From Flavobacteriales bacterium UBA6969 (GTDB taxonomy: Bacteria; Bacteroidota; Bacteroidia; Flavobacteriales_D; Sanyastnellaceae), in NCBI GenBank assembly GCA_002448555.1, contig DJYV01000115.1, positions 1-16,400 on the forward strand: a stretch of DNA of 16,400 nucleotides, read 5' to 3'. This document shows, piece after piece, positions 1 through 7,086 of this stretch. Made by a program: the position numbers and the translations under genes. The stretch's first letter is position 1; every line of letters starts with the position of its first letter. A model generated the notes under the pieces. It was not told the DNA's origin, did not search any database, and saw nothing but the letters and a program-made list of their open reading frames with translations.

Positions 1-1200
1 TATCGCGTTGCGCTCGTTCGAGCAACCACAACTTTGATGCTCCTGCTTTGGGTTTTGGCGACCGAGTCACCCTTCGCACAATTGGGATTGGTTGAATGGC
101 AAGAAGTTTTTGACAACCGTTGTGCCTTGGCGGATTTCCAAGCCTTCGAAGCGAACGTGACCATCGAAACGGGCCACATGCCCGGTTTGAAAAACGCGGT
201 TCCAGCGCTGGACGAATTGGAGGCCGCGTTGCAACCGTGGGGAGCTGACCGGGAGCGAGAAAACCGCTGCATGCAATTGCTTTTGGCTGATCAGGGGAAA
301 CGACTGGTCCAGCTGAATGCCCTGTACGGCCTCCACAGCGCTGTTATCAACGAGGCGTGGATTTCGACCACCCTCCCCCCCTCATTTCAGTGGATCCCGG
401 CATTGACGACCGGCTGGAATCAGTCGGCTCACACCAACACCCCTCGCGCCGGACTCTGGTGGAATACGGAGGCTGACGCTGCAGAAAGCGGGGCAGCATT
501 GAACGGCGCCTTCGACGAACGCGGCGTTCCAGCCGCATCAACGCACCGGGCGATTGCACAACTCGAAAAGTTCCAACGGCGCTTTCCGAATGATCCGCAT
601 CGGGTCCTCGTCGCATACATCAAAGGCATGGCGTTTGCCACCCGTTGGACAGGCCGCCCTGGCTACGATCGTCAACTGGATGAATGGCTCGCTCTCTACA
701 AGGTCATCAGCCGCATGATGGTCAACACCGAACTCCCAGACCACCAGCTGGATTGGGTAGATGCCCTGAGCAACTGGGAACGGGTTGCATGCAACGGGGA
801 GCAATCAAGGACGAATTTGATCGAACAACAAGGCCTGCCTGCTGATGTACTCAGTCAATTTTTGCCTTGGTGGACTGGGAGCCTCTTGCCATGTTCCACG
901 CTTGATTCATACGAAGTTTCCTTGCCGCCGGCATACGCTTCCCTGTGGAAAAACGAACCCGTTGCGCAGGAGGTAGAAACGCCTGCGCCCCCCTCTTCTG
1001 CCACGTCTTTCACCGAAATTGATCCCGCGCCCTATGCCGCGGCGTACACGTGCCTACTGCACGAGGTCAAGGCCGGTGACACGCTTTGGAACATATCAAA
1101 AAGGTACCCCGGAACAACTCCTGAGTGGATTGCAGAAATCAATGAAATCACCGATTACATTCGCATTGGTGAAGTCCTCTGCATTCCGATTCAGCCATGA
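1..1200 (+). CDS. Exported LysM protein with degenerate MltD-like transglycosylase domain (5' end at window edge)
   Basis: The reading frame is open to the left edge. The first ATG is at 37, but the preceding codons add an Arg-containing n-region before a hydrophobic run ending in SPFAQ, so the signal peptide probably starts upstream of the window. Residue numbers here count from the TTG at 34. Residues ~105-205 follow the layout of MltD/Slt-type lytic transglycosylases: an LPPSFQWIPAL block, an AGLW block and a DERGVPAASTHRAIAQLEKF block, which matches the family's 'DER.dp..st.aAa.yL' helix. The catalytic Glu of the family 'LVES' motif is replaced (LTTG, T125), so cleavage activity is unlikely. 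A C-terminal LysM domain (~341-387; VKAGDTLWNISKRYPG) should bind peptidoglycan or other GlcNAc glycans in the periplasm. Its stop overlaps the next start (ATGA), implying coupled translation with the SGNH/MBOAT genes. The LysM call is firm. The pseudo-transglycosylase call rests on motif reading. Confidence 0.8.
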   Translation, partial: YRVALVRATTTLMLLLWVLATESPFAQLGLVEWQEVFDNRCALADFQAFEANVTIETGHMPGLKNAVPALDELEAALQPWGADRERENRCMQLLLADQGKRLVQLNALYGLHSAVINEAWISTTLPPSFQWIPALTTGWNQSAHTNTPRAGLWWNTEADAAESGAALNGAFDERGVPAASTHRAIAQLEKFQRRFPNDPHRVLVAYIKGMAFATRWTGRPGYDRQLDEWLALYKVISRMMVNTELPDHQLDWVDALSNWERVACNGEQSRTNLIEQQGLPADVLSQFLPWWTGSLLPCSTLDSYEVSLPPAYASLWKNEPVAQEVETPAPPSSATSFTEIDPAPYAAAYTCLLHEVKAGDTLWNISKRYPGTTPEWIAEINEITDYIRIGEVLCIPIQP

Positions 1201-2771
1201 ACCATAACGATCATCCCGTTCGAAAAACACTTGTGTTTTTTGTGGCGGTATGGACCGGAATATTCGCCTTTATGGCGCGACCGCATTCCCCAAGTGGACC
1301 GTTTTCGGATTGGCCGCGCTGGGGCGAAGCAGCTCCCTCAGAGGCAGGTATGTCTCCGGAAGAAGCCCAGCTCGTTCTTGACGCCTACACCCATCCGGTC
1401 ACCGACGGTGACTTCCTCGGTCCAACGACCGAATCACCAATCGTTGCCGTACCCGACTCGGTCACAACCCAGCCGCCCCCAGCACCGTCTATCCCGCCTT
1501 CAGCCCGTACTGGTTCGGAAACAGACATGGGCGGATACGACCGTGCCGCCATCCATTCTTTCCTGCACAAAAACCTGCAACTCGTTGGCAACGACGAAGC
1601 CTTCCAAACCTTGGGGAATTTCTTCGCTGCTTTGAATGCACCCGCTCGGAAGCCCGCCATTCATGTCCTCCACTACGGCGACTCCCAAATCGAAGGCGAC
1701 CGCATCACCGGCCACTTACGCAATTCTTGGCAGTCCCTTTGGGGCGGAGGCGGCCCCGGTTTCCTCTCGCCGGTCTCCCCCATTCCGAGCCTTGCCATGC
1801 GGCAATCTTGGACGGGTGAATGGAAACGCTATGCGCGCTTTGGCAAACAAGACACCACCATACAGCACGACCGTTTCGGACTCATGGCGGCATTTGCCCA
1901 GCCCGACTCTGCCCTTTCAGACTCTACACGGGCAGTAGCGAGCTTGCGATTTGAACCCCATCCACGGGGATACCGGCGCAATCGCTCGTTCAACCAATTA
2001 CATGTGGCGCTGGGACAAGTGAACGAGCCGACGACCCTGCAACTCACGCTCAACGAACGCGACACCGTCTCCATCGGACTCCAACCCGATAGCCTGGCCC
2101 AGAACGTGTCCTTACCGCTCGCCGCATTGGATTCGATGGCCTTTGAATCGTTGGAATTGCAATTTGACGGCGGTTACCCTGAAATCAATGGCGTCGGCAT
2201 GTGGACCGATTCGGGCATCGTCGTCCACAACTTCGCCATGCGCGGAAGCTCGGGAACGGTATTCCGCCAACTGGACCGCGATCAATTCAGGCAGCAACTC
2301 GGCGCCATTCGGACGGAGTTGGTGATGCTGCAATACGGCGGAAACACGGTTCCATACATCGAAGATGCCGAACGTGCAGAGCTCTACGGCCGGTGGTTCA
2401 CATCTCAGATTCGCTTGTTCCAATCCCTGTTGCCCGGTGTTCCAATCATCGTCATTGGACCGTCGGACATGGCGCGAAAAACGGGCACACGCATGGAAAC
2501 GTATCCGCAACTCTTGTGGGTCCGGGATGCATTGAAAACGGCGGCAATTAATAACAACGTCCTGTATTGGGACATGTTCGAGGTAATGGGCGGTGAAGGG
2601 AGCATGGCTGCATGGGTGCAATCCGAGCCCCCGCTCGCCAGTTCAGACCACATTCACTTCACCCCAACTGGGGCCAAACAAATCGCAGAGCTGTTCCGCC
2701 AATCCATTCAAGCCGAGTGGACCTTGTGGCAAAACACGCAGGCTGAGCAATCGCTGGTTGATGCCCCTTAA
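1197..2771 (+). CDS. Exported SGNH/GDSL-family esterase-like protein (first of two)
   Basis: This 524-residue protein has an N-terminal signal anchor or signal peptide (basic RK, then LVFFVAVWTGIFAFMA, ~11-26), a Pro-rich linker (~75-105) and an SGNH fold. Block I is HYGDSQIEGDR with nucleophile S163. A G382-N383 pair (LQYGGN) is the likely oxyanion-hole Asn. Block V is SSDHIHFTPTG, with D484 and H487 completing a Ser-Asp-His triad. About 170 residues between blocks I and III (~200-335) look beta-rich and are an insertion relative to minimal SGNH esterases, possibly a glycan-binding module. PatB and AlgX/AlgJ are known SGNH partners of MBOAT proteins that move acetyl groups on envelope glycans. 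The start ATG overlaps the upstream stop by 4 bases and the end overlaps the next gene. Substrate and direction (transferase or esterase) are not visible in the sequence. Confidence 0.85.
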   Translation: MNHNDHPVRKTLVFFVAVWTGIFAFMARPHSPSGPFSDWPRWGEAAPSEAGMSPEEAQLVLDAYTHPVTDGDFLGPTTESPIVAVPDSVTTQPPPAPSIPPSARTGSETDMGGYDRAAIHSFLHKNLQLVGNDEAFQTLGNFFAALNAPARKPAIHVLHYGDSQIEGDRITGHLRNSWQSLWGGGGPGFLSPVSPIPSLAMRQSWTGEWKRYARFGKQDTTIQHDRFGLMAAFAQPDSALSDSTRAVASLRFEPHPRGYRRNRSFNQLHVALGQVNEPTTLQLTLNERDTVSIGLQPDSLAQNVSLPLAALDSMAFESLELQFDGGYPEINGVGMWTDSGIVVHNFAMRGSSGTVFRQLDRDQFRQQLGAIRTELVMLQYGGNTVPYIEDAERAELYGRWFTSQIRLFQSLLPGVPIIVIGPSDMARKTGTRMETYPQLLWVRDALKTAAINNNVLYWDMFEVMGGEGSMAAWVQSEPPLASSDHIHFTPTGAKQIAELFRQSIQAEWTLWQNTQAEQSLVDAP

Positions 2772-4017
2772 GCACCTCCTCCTCGCAGCACTAGTGGGCA
2801 TGGCATGCGCATGCAGCGCACAGGTAGCAACGTCCGCGGTCCCAGGAGAATCAGCACATACCGGGTGGGCGTATTCGGATTCATGCCGCACCTTCCACCG
2901 ACTCTGGACCACCATGGACAGCGTCCATTCCAATCAAACAGGCGGCCTGACCGTCCTGTACATCGGCGGTTCCCATTTGCAAGGGGGATGGATTGGACAC
3001 GAAATGCGACGGTTGCTCGCTGCCTGGGCACCGCAAGCGGAAATGTCCCGGGGCATGCACCTCCCTTACCGTCTTGCCCACACCAATAAACCAACGCGTT
3101 TCCGTACCGAAATGGAGGGCATGTGGACAGCCGATCGTTGCACACGGGGTAAGGGCCAATCACGGTGTGAAGCCACTCCCATTGCGACCGGAATCCTCGC
3201 ATACCCAGAAGACTCAGCCTCCATTCAACACGTCAGTTACCTTCCTGATTCTTCCCGAACGGCCTACACTTCAATCCAACTGTGGACCAACGCCGAACGT
3301 CAGCAATGGCATTGGACAGGAAACGCACCACTCCGGGCATGCACACCCCTGCCCGACAACTTGGGCTGGCTGTTGGAATTGGAACGTGCTGCCGACACTT
3401 TGGCGGTGTATTTTGTCGTTCCGGAGAAAGCCGGCGTGTGGTATGCGGGCATGAATGGCCAAAACGCATCAGCAACGCCACAAATCACTTGGCACGAATG
3501 GGGATACAATGGCCTCCGTATTCGACATGCCGCTGCACAAAGCGGATGGGACAACCTGCTTCAGCAGCTCCAGCCGGATTTAATTTTTGTCGGCATCGGA
3601 CTCAACGACGCGGTCGATGGCAAACGCCTCAACGTGCCTGCATATGCGGCCCACTGCGAGGCGCTGAGTTCCATCTTGCGCAGTTCAGGCGCAGCCGTGG
3701 TGCTCCTCGGTAACACGCCCGCCATGCACCGCAGCACATCACTCGCAGAACCCTCTGCCTCCATCGGCAATTGGCTACGTCAACACAGCCGAGCCCACGG
3801 CATGGGGTACATGGACCTTACGAACGCCCTCGGCGGTCCTGGCATCGTAGCCGAGTGGATCGAGGATGAGCGCATGCAACCAGACGGAATGCACTTCACG
3901 GCCAAAGGATACAGTGCCATCGCCAACGCGCTCTTCACCGCGTGGATGGACGCGTACTCCCAAGCACAAAAGGCACCATTTTTGAACAGCGCGATCGACG
4001 CGCAACCACAGCAATGA
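2761..4017 (+). CDS. Second exported SGNH/GDSL-like protein with GGSH nucleophile motif
   Basis: The open frame extends upstream to 2593, but the ATG at 2761 is the better start. It gives a basic-hydrophobic signal peptide (MPLKHLLLAALVGMACACSA) and overlaps the preceding stop by 11 bases, as in the rest of the cassette. The product is 418 residues. SGNH blocks: LYIGGSHLQGG with candidate nucleophile S71 (Gly replaces the usual Asp of GDS), GIGLND with N282, and QPDGMHFTAKGY with D375 and H378. The Ser/Asp/His triad and oxyanion Asn are therefore all present. A beta-rich insert with several Cys lies between blocks I and III. Two Cys near the signal-peptide end (MACAC) do not form a good lipobox, so a lipoprotein is possible but unproven. 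It shares layout with its upstream neighbour, suggesting an old duplication. Likely periplasmic; likely works with the MBOAT protein encoded next. Confidence 0.8.
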   Translation: MPLKHLLLAALVGMACACSAQVATSAVPGESAHTGWAYSDSCRTFHRLWTTMDSVHSNQTGGLTVLYIGGSHLQGGWIGHEMRRLLAAWAPQAEMSRGMHLPYRLAHTNKPTRFRTEMEGMWTADRCTRGKGQSRCEATPIATGILAYPEDSASIQHVSYLPDSSRTAYTSIQLWTNAERQQWHWTGNAPLRACTPLPDNLGWLLELERAADTLAVYFVVPEKAGVWYAGMNGQNASATPQITWHEWGYNGLRIRHAAAQSGWDNLLQQLQPDLIFVGIGLNDAVDGKRLNVPAYAAHCEALSSILRSSGAAVVLLGNTPAMHRSTSLAEPSASIGNWLRQHSRAHGMGYMDLTNALGGPGIVAEWIEDERMQPDGMHFTAKGYSAIANALFTAWMDAYSQAQKAPFLNSAIDAQPQQ

Positions 4018-5696
4018 TTGAATCCCTATCCCAGCCGTTTACGTTCTTGAATGCCTCGTTCTGGGCATTCATGCTGGTGGTGTTGGCAGGGCTCGCCGCA
4101 ACGGAAAAGCGGGTGCGTATGCGCAATGCGTACTTGTTTTTGGCGAGTTTGTTTTTCTATTGGAAAACCAGTGGTGCCTTTGTGGCCATCCTCATCTTTT
4201 CTACCCTCTCGGATTGGTGGATTGGCGGGCGAATGGATCGATCGGAGGGTGCGCAGCGAAAACGTTGGCTTGCAGCGAGTTTGATCATCAACCTAAGCGT
4301 CTTGCTGTATTTCAAGTACGCCTACTTCATTGCAGACGCCCTGCAGCCAGTGCTCGGAGCGCATTGGAGTCAGCCACACGCAGCACTGGGCCAGTGGGCG
4401 AATGTGCATTTGGGAACGACTTTCCGCGTGGATCAAATCCTCTTGCCGGTGGGGATTTCGTTCTACACCTTCCAGACCATGTCGTATGCCATCGACGTGT
4501 ACCGAAAGGAAGTCGAGCCAGTACGAAGCGTACTGGATTTTGGGTTTTTCGTGAGTTTTTTCCCGCAGCTGGTAGCGGGGCCCATTGTTCGCGCCAAATC
4601 CTTCATCCCTCAGCTCCATCAGCCCTACCGGCTCAGCCGGGTTGAATTTGGAACGGGGCTGTTTTGGATCCTCAACGGGCTGATCAAGAAAATCTGGCTG
4701 GCCGATTACCTCGCCGTCAACGTGGTGGACCGCGTCTTTGCCAACCCGGGGAGCTACAGTGGATTTGAAAACCTCATCGGCTTGTATGCGTACAGTCTCC
4801 AGGTGTACGCCGACTTCAGCGGATACACGGACATGGCCATCGGCATTGCACTGTTGATGGGGTTCAACCTCCCGGTTAATTTCCGTTCGCCTTACAAAGC
4901 CCGAAACGTCGGTGAATTCTGGAAACGCTGGCACATCAGTCTGTCCAGTTGGCTCAAAGATTACCTGTACATCCCCATGGGTGGAAACCGTGGCGCCTCT
5001 TGGTTCACGTTCATCAGCGGGTCATTTTTGCTCAGCTTCGTCCTGCTTTTGGCCCCCAACACCGGTGTTCGGCTCATTATGCTGAGCGGCGTCTGCCTGG
5101 CGGGAGCAGCACTGTATGCCTTCCCGGCGTTGCGCAAACGCTTCAGCACCAACGTCAATTTGATGATGACCATGCTCCTCGGCGGGCTGTGGCATGGTGC
5201 CAGTTGGAACTTCGTTCTGTGGGGCGGGTTAAATGGATTGGGCCTGATCGTCTACAAGGGATGGCGTAAAATCAGCCCGTGGGACAGCTACACCCGCTGG
5301 TGGCACCACGCCGTCGGTGTCTTTCTCACCTTTCATTTCATCACGATGACGCGGATCTGGTTTCGATCGGGCAGCCACGTCACCTGGGATGCACTGGATA
5401 CCCCGCATGACATTTGGACCGAGTGGTTCACCGCCAATGCCATGATCGAGCAACTGCTGTTTGGGTTCTGGTCCAGTCCGTTCGGCGCCATTGTTTCGGG
5501 GTATGGACCAGTGCTGGGGCTCATGGCCGCCGGCATGGCCATTCACTGCCTCCCGGAGCGCATCAAAGTCGGCTACCGCACGGCATTCGCCAATGCGCCG
5601 TTGTGGGTGCAGTTGGGCACCACCTTTGCAGCCATTGGTTTGGTATACGCCGGAATGTCCTCTGGTGTACAGCCATTTATCTATTTCCAGTTCTGA
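4014..5696 (+). CDS. MBOAT-family membrane O-acyltransferase (AlgI/DltB/PatA-like)
   Basis: An open frame begins at 3942, but the ATG at 4014 forms an ATGA overlap with the upstream stop and begins directly before the first membrane helix, so it is preferred (560 residues). Polytopic inner-membrane protein. Diagnostic MBOAT blocks: LPVGISFYTFQTMSY (~144-158), FFPQLVAGPIVRA (~182-194), YADFSGYTDMAIG (~265-277), NVGEFWKRWHISLSSW with conserved H307, and LLGGLWHGASWNF with catalytic H394. Between YIPMGGNRG and the LWHG block lie ~55 residues with two extra hydrophobic stretches, longer than in AlgI or DltB. Family members pass an acyl group, usually acetyl, across the membrane to an extracytoplasmic acceptor with an SGNH partner. 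Coupling to two SGNH genes and a LysM protein suggests O-acetylation of peptidoglycan or another envelope glycan; the acceptor is inferred. The coding region ends one base before a convergent small gene. Confidence 0.93.
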   Translation: MIESLSQPFTFLNASFWAFMLVVLAGLAATEKRVRMRNAYLFLASLFFYWKTSGAFVAILIFSTLSDWWIGGRMDRSEGAQRKRWLAASLIINLSVLLYFKYAYFIADALQPVLGAHWSQPHAALGQWANVHLGTTFRVDQILLPVGISFYTFQTMSYAIDVYRKEVEPVRSVLDFGFFVSFFPQLVAGPIVRAKSFIPQLHQPYRLSRVEFGTGLFWILNGLIKKIWLADYLAVNVVDRVFANPGSYSGFENLIGLYAYSLQVYADFSGYTDMAIGIALLMGFNLPVNFRSPYKARNVGEFWKRWHISLSSWLKDYLYIPMGGNRGASWFTFISGSFLLSFVLLLAPNTGVRLIMLSGVCLAGAALYAFPALRKRFSTNVNLMMTMLLGGLWHGASWNFVLWGGLNGLGLIVYKGWRKISPWDSYTRWWHHAVGVFLTFHFITMTRIWFRSGSHVTWDALDTPHDIWTEWFTANAMIEQLLFGFWSSPFGAIVSGYGPVLGLMAAGMAIHCLPERIKVGYRTAFANAPLWVQLGTTFAAIGLVYAGMSSGVQPFIYFQF

Positions 5697-5697
5697 A

Positions 5698-5886
5698 TTA
5701 CTCCGCGACCTCGACCTGCTGATAGGCACTGCAGGATTTCTGATTGGTGCACGAAGTAGCAAACACCGCCATGGTCAACACACCCAGGATGACAATGATG
5801 AAACGCTGGATGCGTGCGTGATCAACACCTGACGCATCGAAGCCAGAAGGGTCTACTTTTGCAGGGTTGGTGTTGTTGGAGAACAT
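5698..5886 (-). CDS. Small single-pass membrane protein or lipoprotein, 62 residues, unknown function
   Basis: The protein has a hydrophilic 29-residue N-terminus, one hydrophobic segment (RFIIVILGVLTMAVFATSC, ~29-47) and a short Cys-containing tail (SCTNQKSCSAYQQVEVAE). The 'C..k.C.AY' tail after a hydrophobic segment is reminiscent of small envelope proteins in Bacteroidota, but I cannot name a family. The position before the Cys (ATSC) is only a weak lipobox, and the long N-terminus argues for a membrane anchor instead of a cleaved signal. A TAnnTTTG box lies at a sensible distance upstream. The stop is one base from the convergent MBOAT stop. It is probably a real gene given the compact packing; function unknown. 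Confidence 0.55.
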   Translation of the reverse strand: MFSNNTNPAKVDPSGFDASGVDHARIQRFIIVILGVLTMAVFATSCTNQKSCSAYQQVEVAE

Positions 5887-5923
5887 AGCGATCTATTTCG
5901 TTGGTTCAAAAACGCAGGGTTGC

Positions 5924-5950
5924 CAAACTTAGTATATTTCTTTCGAACAA
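5924..5950 (-). promoter_or_regulatory. Candidate Bacteroidota-type promoter for the 62-residue protein
   Basis: On the minus strand TAAGTTTG (5931 to 5924) is an exact match to the Bacteroidota -7 element TAnnTTTG. A TTG (5950 to 5948) lies 16 bases further upstream, slightly closer than the usual ~17-20. The predicted transcription start is near 5917, giving a leader of about 30 bases before the ATG at 5886. The site overlaps the start region of the divergent gene at 5950, whose own promoter is not clear (TATATTTC at 5933-5940 is a one-mismatch -7 box without a good -33 partner). Confidence 0.4.
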
Positions 5951-6255
5951 TGACTTCCTCGTCCTCAATCCGCCCGTTGAACGTTCTTTTCGTCGCCTTG
6001 GTGACCTTGCAGGGTCTATTTGTCCTGGAACTCACAGCCGACGTCACCTTGCCCGCCCTGTTGGTAGAGCACCGAAGCGGTTGGCTCTTGGCTGAATTCT
6101 TGGGAACAGCTGTGCTTTTTGTGGACATGGTCGTCCGTTTCGATGAGCTGCACCCCAAGCGGAAGCCATTCTACCTCGCCGGCATTGCAGCCTGCGCCAT
6201 GGGGTGGTGTTTCCAGTTTTTCGTTCACTACCTCGACAGCGCATTGATGAGCTGA
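5950..6255 (+). CDS. Small hydrophobic membrane protein, ~101 residues, unknown function
   Basis: An in-frame TTG lies at 5920, but the ATG at 5950 (MTSSSSIRPLNVL) is the natural start. Three hydrophobic stretches are visible: ~10-27 (VLFVALVTLQGLFVLEL), ~44-60 (WLLAEFLGTAVLFVDMV) and ~75-93 (FYLAGIAACAMGWCFQFFV), with a charged loop between the second and third (RFDELHPKRK). This suggests an inner-membrane protein with an N-in arrangement. No catalytic motif or named family is recognised. It is divergent from the small gene ending at 5698 and its stop lies 3 bases from the stop of the convergent CarboxypepD_reg-like gene. Confidence 0.6.
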   Translation: MTSSSSIRPLNVLFVALVTLQGLFVLELTADVTLPALLVEHRSGWLLAEFLGTAVLFVDMVVRFDELHPKRKPFYLAGIAACAMGWCFQFFVHYLDSALMS

Positions 6256-6258
6256 ACC

Positions 6259-7047
6259 TCAGTCGTCGAGGTGGTATTGGTAATCGGAATCGTCCAAGCG
6301 AGACGGAAGCGTCCGGAATAGCTCAAATCGCTGCTGAATGTACCGAATGAACTCGTACTGGGTCCACGACTGTAATAAGTCATCGCCGGGATCGCTGAAT
6401 GCGATAAAGTCATCGAAATCATCGGGTTCCAAGAGGATGATCTCGTAATTCACGTATTTGACAAACAACTCCCGCAGCAGCTCATGGCGTCGGTCGCGGT
6501 TTTCCAACTGGGCCACCAAGCGTTTGCTCCGCTCTTCCCGACTGAGCATTTGGTACAAAAACGTAATGGGACTGCTCAAGGCGTCCACCCGTGTCAACCG
6601 GAAGTCCTCCTCATTGTATCCCAAAGCCTCAATGTCGCGGACGATCTCACGCAAGTCACGGGGAGCCACGACTTCCGCTACGCCAACTTCCACCTTGAGC
6701 CGCTGCAGGCGCACCTCCCAATCCCACTGCCTCCCCGACAAAGGCGCTACACGCTCCAATGTGTGAAATCCAATCGCACCGAAGGCAATGGTATCTCCAG
6801 GGCAGACCGCCATGAGGAACTGCCCTTGGTGGTCCACAAATTGTCCCCCTCCGTCCTGCGCTCTGTTGACGACCATCGCAGCGGGGATCAGGTGCCCCGA
6901 AGCGTCCATCACGCGACCGGTGATGAATTGCATGGAATCGCAACGGGCAACCGGGGCATTGGTTTGCGCAGCAGCTTGCCCCACCAGCATGAGAACAAAT
7001 GCCGTGCAAAAACCCCACTCCCTCAGTTGTAAAAAAGGCCGGTGCAC
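6259..7047 (-). CDS. Exported protein with CarboxypepD_reg-like (Ig-like) domain
   Basis: Residues ~41-117 match the CarboxypepD_reg-like beta-sandwich common in Bacteroidota envelope proteins: ITGRVMDASGHLIPAAMVVN, then a 'G.F...V.pGDTI.F..iGF.t' core. In SusC/TonB-type receptors this domain is N-terminal to a barrel; here no barrel follows, only a ~145-residue charged helical tail (RDLREIVRDIEALGYNEEDF to the end). A signal peptide ending in GQAAAQ is clear. The frame continues upstream to ATGs at 7161 and 7107, but both would run into divergent meaB. The GTG at 7047 gives a compact signal peptide (HRPFLQLREWGFCTAFVLML) and 262 residues, so I prefer it; the start remains uncertain. Many Bacteroidota encode such stand-alone exported proteins, and their role is largely unknown. 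Likely periplasmic or surface-associated. Confidence 0.75.
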   Translation of the reverse strand: MHRPFLQLREWGFCTAFVLMLVGQAAAQTNAPVARCDSMQFITGRVMDASGHLIPAAMVVNRAQDGGGQFVDHQGQFLMAVCPGDTIAFGAIGFHTLERVAPLSGRQWDWEVRLQRLKVEVGVAEVVAPRDLREIVRDIEALGYNEEDFRLTRVDALSSPITFLYQMLSREERSKRLVAQLENRDRRHELLRELFVKYVNYEIILLEPDDFDDFIAFSDPGDDLLQSWTQYEFIRYIQQRFELFRTLPSRLDDSDYQYHLDD

Positions 7048-7086
7048 GACCGCAAGATAGGCGGATGTTCGCGTTAACTTCGACAC

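Noticed and set aside
2112..2621. 169-residue minus-strand open frame inside the first SGNH gene
   Set aside because: It lies wholly antisense to a gene with clear catalytic blocks, and its composition looks like reverse-complement coding bias.
4293..4934. 213-residue minus-strand open frame inside the MBOAT gene
   Set aside because: The MBOAT frame carries all family motifs here; the antisense frame is hydrophilic, has no recognisable domain and is explained by codon-position GC bias.
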